Shown here one piece after another: positions 1 through 9,129 of a stretch of DNA of 64,000 nt. The stretch is from NCBI RefSeq assembly GCF_030867095.1, contig NC_081828.1:213410978-213474977 (forward strand). Reading direction: 5' to 3'. The number at the start of each line of letters is the position of its first letter. Position 1 is the stretch's first letter. Under the pieces are notes generated by a model that worked only from the letters and a program-made list of their open reading frames with translations, was not told where the DNA came from and ran no database searches. The position numbers were made by a program, and so were the translations under genes. The stretch comes from Alligator mississippiensis (taxonomy: Eukaryota; Chordata; Crocodylia; Alligatoridae).

Positions 1-340
1 ACTTGTGTCACTGCCCTGTGCCTCGGTTTCCCCCTTGGCAGTGTGCGCATGGCAGGGGCACGTGCGTGCAGAGCACAGCTGGCCGTGATCTCAGAGTCCC
101 CCTGAACGGCATCTGGGATCGGATGCAGGGTTGTGAGCTGTCAGCTCTGCTTTTTGATGTGTACGTGCACGCGAGTAAGATGGAAGCGTGCAGCAGCTGT
201 ATGAGCAGGGGCACGCGAGTCTCTAGCCTGGCATAACTGTGCAAAAACCAGGGGTGTATGGGTCGAGTGTGTGTGTGTGCAGGGAGTGAGGTCACGGAGA
301 GCTGCATCAGAGGTATGCTTGTAGGTGAGGAAGAGAGAAG
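1..340. other. 5' flank without gene
   Basis: Bases 14-40 carry ctgtgcctcggtttccccc, the most conserved part of a MIR-type SINE in + orientation, but too little remains for a firm call. The rest is unique sequence turning TG-rich after about 265. No exon of a neighbouring gene is recognised. Confidence 0.35.
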
Positions 341-1330
341 CGGTGTTTGTGAGATGCATGTATGTGTGTGGCAGTGGGTGTGTGCATCAGCATGGCAGAG
401 GCAGTAAAGTGTTTGTGTGCCTGGCAGGTGCATGTGTATGTGTTGGGCAGTGTGTGTGTGCAGATGCATGTGTCACTGGGAGTGTGTGCATGTATTGGAG
501 ATGCATGCATGTGTGTGTGGCACTGCGGGTATGCATGCATAGATGTGTGCATGTGCGTGTGCATGGCAGATGCATGAATGCGTGTGTGGTGCTGGGTATA
601 TGCACATAAGCAGATGTGTGCATGTGCGTGTGTGTGGCACTGTCGGTATATATGCATAGATGTGTGCATGTGTGGCAGATGCATGCACATGTATGTGGCA
701 CTGGCATGTGTACATAGATGTGTGCATGTGTGTGTGCATGGCAGATGCATGCATGTGTGTGTGTGGCACTGGCATATGTACATAGCAGATGTGTGCATGT
801 GCGTGTGCATGGCAGGTGCATGCATGTCACTGTGGGTATATGTGCATAGATGTGTGCATGTGCGTGTGCACATGACAGACGCATGTGTGCGTGGCACTGT
901 GGCTAGGTATGCATAGATGTGTGCATGTGTGGCAGATGCATGCACATGTATGTGGCACTGGCATGTGTACATAGCAGATGTGTGCATGTGTGTGTGCATG
1001 GCAGATGCATGCACATGTATGTGGCACTGGCATGTGTACATAGCAGATGTGTGCATGTGCGTGTGCATGGCAGGTGCATGCATGTCACTGTGGGTATATG
1101 TACATAGATGTGTGCATGTGCGTGTGCACATGACAGACGCATGTGTGCGTGGCAGTGTGGGTAGGTATGCATAGATGTGTGCATGTGCGTGTGCACGGCA
1201 GATGCATGCACATGCACGTGGCACTGGGTGTATGCACATGAGCAGATGTGTGCATGTGCGTGTGCATATGACAGATACACGCGTGTGTGTGCGGCGCGGC
1301 ACTGTGGGTGTAGGTGCCTAGCAGATGTGC
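340..1330. repeat. TG-rich minisatellite upstream of the promoter, with higher-order period
   Basis: About a dozen clear units of 58-70 bp are seen, most starting catagatgtgtgcatgtg and carrying ggcagatgcatgcatg then tggcactggcatgtgta or a variant. The unit starting at 654 recurs at 911, the one at 712 recurs at 969, that at 780 at 1038 and that at 844 at 1102. So 654-910 and 911-1168 are two copies of a roughly 257-bp higher-order repeat. Alternating purine-pyrimidine sequence leaves few stops on either strand, which explains the long His/Thr-rich and Cys/Val-rich open frames here; they are not genes. Confidence 0.9.
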
Positions 1331-1339
1331 GTGTCCGTG

Positions 1340-1372
1340 TGGCAGCGTGTGTGTGTGTGTGTGTGTGTGTGC
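1340..1372. repeat. (GT)n microsatellite
   Basis: A nearly pure run of GT sits directly at the upstream edge of the CpG island. It is the last TG-rich piece before the GC-rich promoter block. Confidence 0.8.
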
Positions 1373-1596
1373 GCAGCCGGCAGATGTACGCGCGGCATGC
1401 GTGCAGGTCTGTGGCAGGGCCCCGGGTGTGCAAGGTGTGCATGTGCGTGCGCGCGGCCCCTTTAAAGGCGCGGCCGGGCCCAGCTGACGCGGCGGCTGCA
1501 GGCGGAGCGGAGCGGGGCGGGGGGAGCGGATCGCGGAGCGGCGCGGAGCGGATAGCGGAGCGGGCGGCTTCGCCTGGCGGCCCCGCGCGGCCCTTC

Positions 1597-1648
1597 ATGG
1601 AGAGCGCGGAGCCCCGGCCCCGGCCCCGCGCCGCCGGGCTCCAAAATG
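1597..1648 (+). promoter_or_regulatory. Upstream ORF overlapping the ZBTB47 start codon
   Basis: An ATG at 1597 lies 49 bases before the proposed initiator, in another frame. Its Arg/Pro-rich frame ([11 protein letters not shown]...) crosses the first splice junction and, after splicing to 51839, adds Ala-Asp-Ser and stops at TGA 51847-51849. This makes a 20-codon upstream ORF whose end overlaps the first codons of the main frame. Its context is mixed (T at -3, G at +4), so leaky scanning would be expected. Whether it lies in the mature transcript depends on the true start site and on the donor at 1649. Confidence 0.4.
1646..1648 (+). CDS. ZBTB47: ZBTB47 exon 1 coding part: the initiator ATG only
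   Basis: The reading frame of exon 2 is open back to its splice acceptor and begins Leu-Ile-Val-Glu-Lys-Thr-Thr-Asp with no ATG before residue 29. From memory, the mammalian protein begins Met-Leu-Leu-Val-Glu-Lys-Thr-Thr-Asp, so one Met codon should come from the exon before. In the CpG island an ATG at 1646-1648 is followed at once by GT (gtacct). Joining it to 51839 gives Met-Leu-Ile-Val-Glu-Lys in frame. The context has A at -3. The donor is weak (ATG|gtacct) and was chosen because it is the only ATG directly followed by GT in the island. Initiation at the in-frame ATG at 51920 is an alternative. Confidence 0.55.
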
Positions 1649-1739
1649 GTACCTACCGCGCCCCCCCTCCCCCTGCCTGCGTGTGCGTGTGTGTGTGTGT
1701 GCGCGTGTGCGTGTGTGTGTGTGCGTGTGCGCGGGGGGG

Positions 1740-1838
1740 CTTGCACACCCCTGCCAGGGGAGCGGTGCTCTGTGTGTGTGCGAGCGCAAACCGGCGGCTG
1801 GGGGGGGGGGGTTGCACACCCATGTCAAGGAAGCAGTG

Positions 1839-1886
<48 letters not shown>

Positions 1887-2003
1887 GCGGGGGGGGGCAC
1901 TGGGGGTTGTGTAGATGCCACAAGGCAGGAAGATGTGCGGTGTGCATGCTGGGAGGGGTTTGCACACCGATGCCAAGGAAGCAGGTTGTGTGTGTGCTTG
2001 TGC

Positions 2004-2038
<35 letters not shown>

Positions 2039-2272
2039 CATGGGGGGCATTGGGGGTTGTATAGATCCATGCCAAGGAAGGTGTGTGTGTGTGTGTGTGT
2101 TGGGGGGGTGGCATTGGGGGTTGTGTAGATGCCAAGGAAGGACGGTGTGTGGTGTGCATGCTGGGGGGATTGGTGGGTTTGCAGACCAATGTCAAGGAAG
2201 TAGGGTGTGTGTGTGCATGTGTGTGTGCATGGGGGGGGCCATTGGGGCTTGTATAGATCAATGCCAAGGAAG

Positions 2273-2314
<42 letters not shown>

Positions 2315-2450
2315 ATGCATGCACATGTGCCTGCTTGGAGGACTGGGGGGGGTTTGCAGATCATGCCAATGAAGCAGGGTGGTTGCATGTTTTGTGTGTG
2401 TATCCACACACATGCTGAAGTGGGGGGGGTGTTGCAGCTCCTTGCCAAGG

Positions 2451-2489
<39 letters not shown>

Positions 2490-2731
2490 GGGGGGTGGAG
2501 CTTGCGGGTTGTATACATCAATGCCAAGGAAGGGGGGAGGAGGGGGGGGGCACTGGTTCAATGCCAAAGAAGGTGTGTGTGGGGGAGAGCTGGGGGGGCA
2601 GGGTTGTGTGTGTGTGTGTGTGTGTGTGCATGTGTACATGCAGGGGAAGGGCACTGGGGGGGGAATGATGCCAAGGAAGGTGTGTGTGTTTGGAGGGGGG
2701 CACTGGGGGAAATGGTCTGGGCCTGTGTATG

Positions 2732-2802
<71 letters not shown>

Positions 2803-2870
2803 TTCTGGTGTGCACATGCTGAGAGGCACTGGAGCTTTATAGAGGGATGCCAAGGAAGGGGGGTTGGTCT
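1740..2870. repeat. TG/G-rich tandem array directly downstream of exon 1
   Basis: About 14 units of 45-105 bp each join three parts: a core like ttgcagatcaatgccaagg aag, a variable (GT)n run and a G-run with cactggggg. The 11-base core tgccaaggaag is exact at 1971, 2070, 2130, 2262, 2522, 2669 and 2848; one-base variants occur near 1822, 2189, 2367 and 2561. Length changes come mostly from the GT runs. The array is unrelated in unit sequence to the one upstream of the promoter. Open frames through it are low-complexity artefacts. Confidence 0.9.
2737..2805. repeat. (GT)n-(TA)n-(GTAT)n microsatellite
   Basis: A GT run passes into about 15 TA units and then three gtat units. It is embedded in the last long unit of the tandem array. 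Confidence 0.9.
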
Positions 2871-3364
2871 GCGTGTGTGGGTCTGTGACTTTGTGTGTTC
2901 TTGTGTGCGCGTGTGCGCTGCGTGTGCATGTCTCGCGGGCTGGCCGGGCAGGAATGCGGGTGCAACAATAGCCGGCTTGTTGCGTGCAAAGAGTTAAATT
3001 CCTTCATACCAGGCTGATGCCTTGGCTCGTGGGTTAGGTCACAATCCAGGCATTTTAATTGCAAGTTGGTATGGTGTGTGCATGTGTGTGTGCGCCACTC
3101 CCCCCCCCCCCCACTCCCCGTCCCCATCTGCAGCCCTAAGATTTCTGCTTATCAGTCGTGCAGTGATGATGGTGACTGAATCCTGCCCCTCCGGAGCCCG
3201 GGGGAGGAGGCCGGGCAGTGGGTCTTGGCAGCCCAGGCTTGTAGCCCCTCCTTCCCCCCAGCCTCTTCCTGCCTGCCCCGGCTTCCCCGGCTCTTGTACC
3301 AGTTTGGATAGTGGGATCTTTCTTTCCTCCCCAGCTGAGGGGCAGAGGTGCTGGTGGGACAGAG

Positions 3365-3570
3365 TTAGGGGCTTGCATTACAGATGTGAGGTATGTGTGT
3401 GTGTGGGGTAGGGGCTGGGGGCTTGCATTACAGATGTGAGTTGGAGGCTTACAGATGTGAAATGTGTTTTGTTGGGGGTTGGAGGCACGCATTACAGATG
3501 TGAGCTGGAGGGTTGGGGGTTCACAGGTGTGGTGGGGCTTGCAGTGCAGATGTGACGTGTGTTGGAGGGG
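3365..3570. repeat. Degenerate minisatellite, gcttgcattacagatgtgag units
   Basis: The motif gcttgcattacagatgtgag or a close variant occurs at about 3371, 3420, 3448, 3489, 3520 and 3538, separated by G-rich spacers of varied length. This is the third tandem array within 2 kb of exon 1 and has its own unit sequence. Confidence 0.75.
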
Positions 3571-3599
3571 AAGGGTCAGGCTCTGTGCACAAAGGCATC

Positions 3600-6500
3600 C
3601 AGGACAGGAACAGCGAAACCCATGGGTGGGGGTGGGATTTGGAAGTGGCTGCTCGGTGTTGGTGTCTGGGGGTGACTTGGCAGGCGGGGACAGTGTGCGA
3701 GGTGCACGAGGAGAGCTGGGAGGTTCCCCCATGCCGGGCCCTGCGTCTTTCCCCCCCGCCCCTTGTGCACATAACGCTGGATCCGGCATGTCGTTTCTCA
3801 GCAGCTGTCCTCCGCCCTGTCTCCTTGCAGCTTCCCTTAGTTAACTTCCTTCCCTCCCTGCCCCATTTCATTTCTTCTTTTTTTTTTTTAGCGTCTTCCT
3901 TTCTGAATCCTCAGTGCTCGGGGAACGTCGCTCTGTCTCGCAGGGGTTTTATATAGAAACCCCCGATCCCCGAGGGGGTTGTCGCTCTGGGTTGGATGCT
4001 GAGAGGCCTGCTTCGGCACAGGCCAAATGAACAGCGAGTTGTATGAGGGGCAGAGGCGTTGCACGCTCTGCTTTTGGTGGTGAAGGATGGGAGCGTGCAC
4101 CTATATCCCAAGTCGTGGGTGCAGGATGCAGCCGGAGGCTGGCCCTGACCTCGTGGAGGGAAGCAACCGCAGTGAAGCGAGTGGCATCGGGCAGCATGGA
4201 TATGCTGAGGTCCGAGTTGTAGATGCATGTGAATGTGCCCGGGCATTTATCATGGGAGCGGCGGTGTGTGGCTCTGGCGTGGCGTGTTGCACGGAGGCAT
4301 TTACTTTATGCTCTGACTTGCTGGCAAGGCAGATCTGGGTTGGAGCCTCGCAGCAGCAAGCTCCTTTTTCTGAAGTCGACTGTGGTTTAGGGGTCCCAAG
4401 GCCGGGCAGTTCCTGTCCCACAGCAAGTCGCTTTCCTCCAGGTCTCGGCCGTGTAGCAGGACAGTCGATCCACCCCGCGAGCAGGCCTGAAACCAGAGGC
4501 GGCAACCTGTCAACAGAAAGCAAATTCCCCTTAGGTAATAAGCGGCTGGGCAGTGGATTCCCCAGGAAATCTGCTGCAAAGGAGGCTGGTAATCCATGGG
4601 TCTTGCTAGAGAAATGCTGTCCGGCTCCCTTTTTCTCTCCCCTCGGTAAAAGCGTACTATTATGTTATTGCCGGAGCAATGGCACTCTGCCCATAATAAC
4701 ACAGTGAGTAATTTGAGTCGCTTTTAGGAAATGGCAATAAAGTGCTAGGTTGGAAAATAATAACAACGTGGGCATATTAGCACGGCATTGATCTGGAGCG
4801 TGCGTGTGTGTGAGACGATGATTGGGATCCGTGTCTCCTTCCCTCAACAAATCTGCGGGCTGGGCTTGCTTCGATGACCCCCTAGCCCTTCAAAGACCCG
4901 GCTCCTGCTGTGGGGTCTGCATATGGGGCTTGGGAAGCTGCGGGGTAGAAGGGTCTCTGCGTCTGTCCCATTGTTATCCACTTCCTAGCAGACAAGGATG
5001 GGGGGGGCACGGTGCGGCGGAGGAAAAGGCAGCTTTGTGCATGATCCTGTGGGCTGGGAGATGTCTGGACGGAGAGAAATAACCTTTAGTGTTGTTTTGG
5101 TGACCTGGGATGGGAGAAGGCTTGCATTGTGTCCTGACTCCAGAGGGGATGTGTGTGAGCCTCGCCCCTGGATGGGATAGCAAGGTCAGTTTGGATCTGT
5201 AGTGTTTTCCCTCTGCAGCATCTCCAGACAGCGCAGAGTCCCTCAAAGCGCCTGGGATCCTGGAAGTGAAATGGAGGGGTTGAGTGTCGTTGGCCAAGTG
5301 GACTTGGAGCCGAAGAGTAAGCGGAGGGTGAACCCCGAACAAGGGAAAAAAAATCTGCTTTACCACCAAGTGTTTTGAATAGCATAGCCCAGCTTTGTAG
5401 GGGCGGCTCTTTCTTCCTTAATGTCCTTTCTGGACCTGAAATAAGGCTTTCCTTCAGGCACGTGATCCGGCTGTTTGTACCGTCTTACGGGAGTTCAGCA
5501 AGTCATTTGGAGTCGGCGTTGAGCTGTGCCGACTGCAGTGGCATGGGCTTTTTTGTTGATGGACTCCAAGACAACCCAAACCGTACAGACATACATAAGC
5601 TTGTGGTTCTATTAAAGCTTAGCGCTGCAGCTTATCTTTGTTCTCCTGGCGAGAAATTATTGCATATTTGAATATTGCAAAGCATGTGCTGGACTCATAA
5701 AAGTTAAACAGCCTTTGTATTTCCATTTCCCTGAATATGGGCAAGGCAAGTAATGGGAGTTCATAAAAATAACATGATGCTGCCTTTTGAAATCTCTCGT
5801 GCATTGGCCGGGGAGGGGGGGAGCAAGGGATGAAGTGGTGGGAGGGGGGAAGTTGCTTGTGAGTAGGTTAAATATTGGTTATTTTTAAGGTACAGAATCA
5901 ATGGCCGGGGAGATCTGCTTCAGGGAAATAAGAATAACCTTTTTGCATATGAACTGAATGTGTCAAAATATCAGCCGTGCTTTGAACACCCCACATGAAA
6001 TGCCTTCTGAATGCGCCGCGGACGTGATCTGCCTTATCACGTCGGAGGATAAAGCTAATCGCTCTCCTGAGCTGGTGCCTTTCGCTTTTTTGGCGTCAAT
6101 GCATGTACGGGGCGGGCACATCAGCCACTCTGCCCTATACCTGTGCAGAGACTCTTTATTTTTTTTCCAAATACAGTTGTGCCAGAAATCAATGCGATAC
6201 CTCCCTACCTTTGTTATCTGTATCCCGAGTGAGTCGCATCTCCTGATCCTCCAGAGCCTGCCTGCAGAAAGCAAAATGGCCTGCATCACTAGTTCCTCTG
6301 ATTTTGTGAGTGAAGCGAAGTTGGCATCGAGGCTTGAGAAACGACCCTGACCAGCACAAGCTTCTAGGGTTGCTTCTGCATCCAGCCCCACCTCTAATGG
6401 GGCTCCTATTGACTGACTAGCGTGGGTTCAGACCTGCCGTCCTCCTTTGGTACTTACGGCTGAAATGCTGCGTGTGGTAGGAGGAAAGGTGGGGGGATGC

Positions 6501-8520
6501 ATGTGCGTTAAGGGAATAATATTTGTTTCTTCGTTCCCGCACCTATAGGGTTTTCTTCTGCCTCCCAGAAATTCGGTCTAGGTGGTGAGGCTTTTTCTCC
6601 TACCTCAATGTATCTGGTGATGAATGGGCTGTGATGCCGTAGCCTCCGGGAGGTGCGATGCTCGCGTGTAGTGATGGGAGTGTGGAAAGGCAAAGTGCTC
6701 CAAGGACTTTGCAAATTCACTGACCTCAAAGGTAGGTTGGTGGGAGCGTGCTCAGGCCTTGGGGAAAGCCTGGCCCTATCCCTGTTCAGAGTCAATGGTG
6801 CTACTTGTGGGGCTCTGGCCCACCCTTGGGTCAATACTTACATAGCGGGAATGATCAGCAAGGTAGTAAGAGTGGTGGGGACTGTGACCCCAACCCATGG
6901 AAGGTCTCGCCCGGGTCCCGGTGCCTCCTGTTGCGTTGACCAAATGGCAAGCACTTTGCCAAATCAAGGCTTTGGAGCTCGCCAGCGATGCCACTGCAGT
7001 GAATAGGGCTTCTGGACTACAAGCAAAGTGCACGCTTAACCTTGTTGGACTGGAGCAGGACTGTTCATATCTACCTCCAAGGAGGCTCGGTAGGTGGGTT
7101 AGCCTGTAGCTGTGCAGCATGTGTGAATGCAAGCAGTGTTGTGCTGCTATGATGCATTGTGCTGTATGGTGCATTTGCTCTGTCTGGTGTGCAGCGTGAT
7201 GCCCAGACGCCAGGGGAGATGGAAAGAAGCGGCCAGCAGATGTTCTGTTAGGAGTAGCAGCTGGGGTCCGCACCAACTTCCTCCCCTTGAGCTAGGGGTG
7301 AAGGAAGCACCCGTGTTTGCAGCACGGGTGTTTGTCAGGAGCTTGCTGGGCAAATGCATGTGCGACGGTCCTCTGAGATGAATGCGCCGTGTCATTGATT
7401 TGGGTCAATAATGCCGTCCATTTTTTATTAGGTGTCTCTTCCAGTTCCATGCAGCGATCTGTCCCTTTCCGATGGAGTGAGGACTATTAATAACCGATCT
7501 GATTTAAAGTCTTTCTTTCAAAGTTGCTGAATTTGCTGGACAGTGGCAATAAAAATAAGTTACTCAATTTTTATGTGCATTCATAAAATTCTTTAAATTG
7601 TTGGGTGCGGGGGCTGGAAGCAGGACCAGGCTATTTTTTTTTTTTTCCTAGCATGAGGGGGAATTTGACTTGCATAGCTTCATAGAAAGCTAAGGTTGAG
7701 GCTTGTTTTAGGATTTCAGCAGGAAGGGAGGGCGGTATTAGGAAAAGACCTATTAGATCAGTCCCATTCCACTCCAGAGGCAGGCGCTGCCTCCGTATTA
7801 AAGGAAGTAATTGCTACTGAATTAGTGCAGTGGTTCTTTGCAAACGAGTGAGTTGGTGCTTTTAAAAGCCAGGCCAAGGTGAAATCAAAAGGCTGCATGG
7901 GGCAAGGGGCTGTGACAGGTTTCTGGCTGGGACGGGAGCTCCTGAAGCCCATGTGTAGCTTGGTGGAAACTGAGCAGGCCAGCGAGGGTCCGATTCTTTG
8001 CCGGAGCTGAATTCCTGGGAAACGGCATGCTGAGTCTTTCCCCGCTGTAACAATTTTGTGGTCTGGAGCTGGGTTAGGAAATGTAATATATTTTTAGCCA
8101 CCGGGTAGCAAATCTTGGCATTAACTGGCTCTTCCTGATGCTAATCAGCACTAGGTTTGGACAAACCTTGGAAGTGTTGAAACAGAAACCGTGGCTGGGT
8201 TTTAAACTTCCTGGGTATTAAAGGACTTAATGCCGAGTTGTCTTCGTGGCGAAGATGATGAGGATCGGCAGCAAGTTTAGAAGCGGCTAACAATTATCCT
8301 TCGTACCCGGGAGAGAGAGTCATGTGTTTAAAGACACGTCTGTTTGTCGGGCTTGGATATATTGCTGTTAGAAATCCAGTGAGATGTTGGGTAAAGAAGG
8401 ACTTGACCTCATTTCCCGGAGGGATCAAAGCAGCGTTCCCTCTCCCAGAGCCCGAGGGTCGCAGTGTGGGCCCTAGGCAGGGGGTTGGATTCTGCTCCTG
8501 CTGAGCTCTGGGAGTTGGTC
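3600..8520. other. Intron 1 stretch, unique sequence, possible regulatory blocks
   Basis: No gene or clear transposon is seen. Bases 4640-4790, 5660-5780, 5930-6080, 7390-7580 and 8080-8260 are AT-rich with many TAAT, TTATC/GATAA and CAATAAA-like motifs, and lack repeat signatures. They could be conserved noncoding elements, but this cannot be tested without other genomes. Short homopolymers (T-run near 3880 and near 7635) are the only simple repeats. Confidence 0.4.
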
Positions 8521-8527
8521 CAAATTG

Positions 8528-8648
8528 CTCCCTATGCCTGACAAAGGGTGTTTGTGCCCAAAAGCTTGCAAAGAACTTTTTTTTCCCAACTATTTAGTTG
8601 GTCTAATAAAAGATAACACATTTACTCAAAGACCCTGGCCTGCCTATG
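8528..8648 (+). repeat. Dispersed repeat end with tagttggtctaataaaag
   Basis: The order gcctgacaaagggtg, cccaaaagcttgcaaag, tagttggtctaataaaag is shared, in reverse orientation, with 59335-59440 and in part with 30255-30322. This 3' end is familiar from crocodilian and turtle genomes and may belong to a Penelope-like retroelement, but the class is not certain. Confidence 0.55.
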
Positions 8649-8801
8649 TCCTTTGACCAACACGACAACAGCCAACAACCCTGGTACAACTTCTGCATTT
8701 GACTCTTCTGTGCATGTACGTTCCTCGGGGGGGAAAAAGTGCCTCTACAAAGATTAGCACAGCAGAGAGCTCATCTGGGTTGAGGCTGATCGATGCGGAC
8801 C

Positions 8802-9125
8802 CAGTGATTCTCAACTGGGGTCCCGCAGCACCCCGGGGTGCCTTGAGATCCTTTCAAAGGTGCCACCCTATATAAGGTGCATGCAAACATGATTCACAAG
8901 ATAAGCCCAGAGATTTTGGATGGGAACCCACAGTGATAAAAGCATGCTGACCTATTGTGGGCTTTCTGAAGTTTTGTTGCAAAAAAAAAATAAAAAAAAT
9001 AGTTGCTCTGTTTGATGGGTTTTTTTGTAGTCGAAAAAAGTGAAAACGAAGAGCTGGTATTTTTTGAGGGGGGACCCTGGAGCCCAAGGAAGGATGCTTT
9101 GAGTCTAACAAGGTTGAGACCCATG
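8802..9125. mobile_element. Non-autonomous hAT-like DNA transposon
   Basis: The left end cagtgattctcaac matches the common hAT terminus cagtggttctcaac. The right end, read on the other strand, is catgggtctcaacct. The roughly 325-bp interior has no coding capacity and includes A/T runs near 8980. Flanking 8-bp duplications are not clear. The ends and length fit a MITE-like hAT derivative. Confidence 0.55.
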
Positions 9126-9129
9126 GCAC

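Larger units (their letters stand above)
1370..1690 (+). promoter_or_regulatory. ZBTB47: CpG island promoter of ZBTB47
   Basis: This is the only strongly CpG-rich block of real length in the window. It holds a GC-box (ggggcggggg near 1513), repeated gcggagcgg motifs from about 1500 to 1563, and a TTTAAA element at 1460-1465 that could serve as a weak TATA-like box about 30 bases ahead of a start near 1490. The abrupt change from TG repeats to GC-rich sequence on both sides marks its limits. It lies upstream of exon 2 on the same strand with no competing gene between, so it is the best candidate promoter. Promoter activity and start position are inferred. Confidence 0.7.

Noticed and set aside
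307-1302. 331-codon His/Thr/Cys-rich frame on the - strand, and Cys/Val-rich frames on the + strand
   Set aside because: These run through the TG-rich minisatellite, where alternating TG/CA lacks stop codons. No domain and no start or splice evidence.
1595-2820. Several 100-220 codon frames through the second tandem array
   Set aside because: Low-complexity (Thr-His)n and (Cys-Val)n translations of GT repeats.
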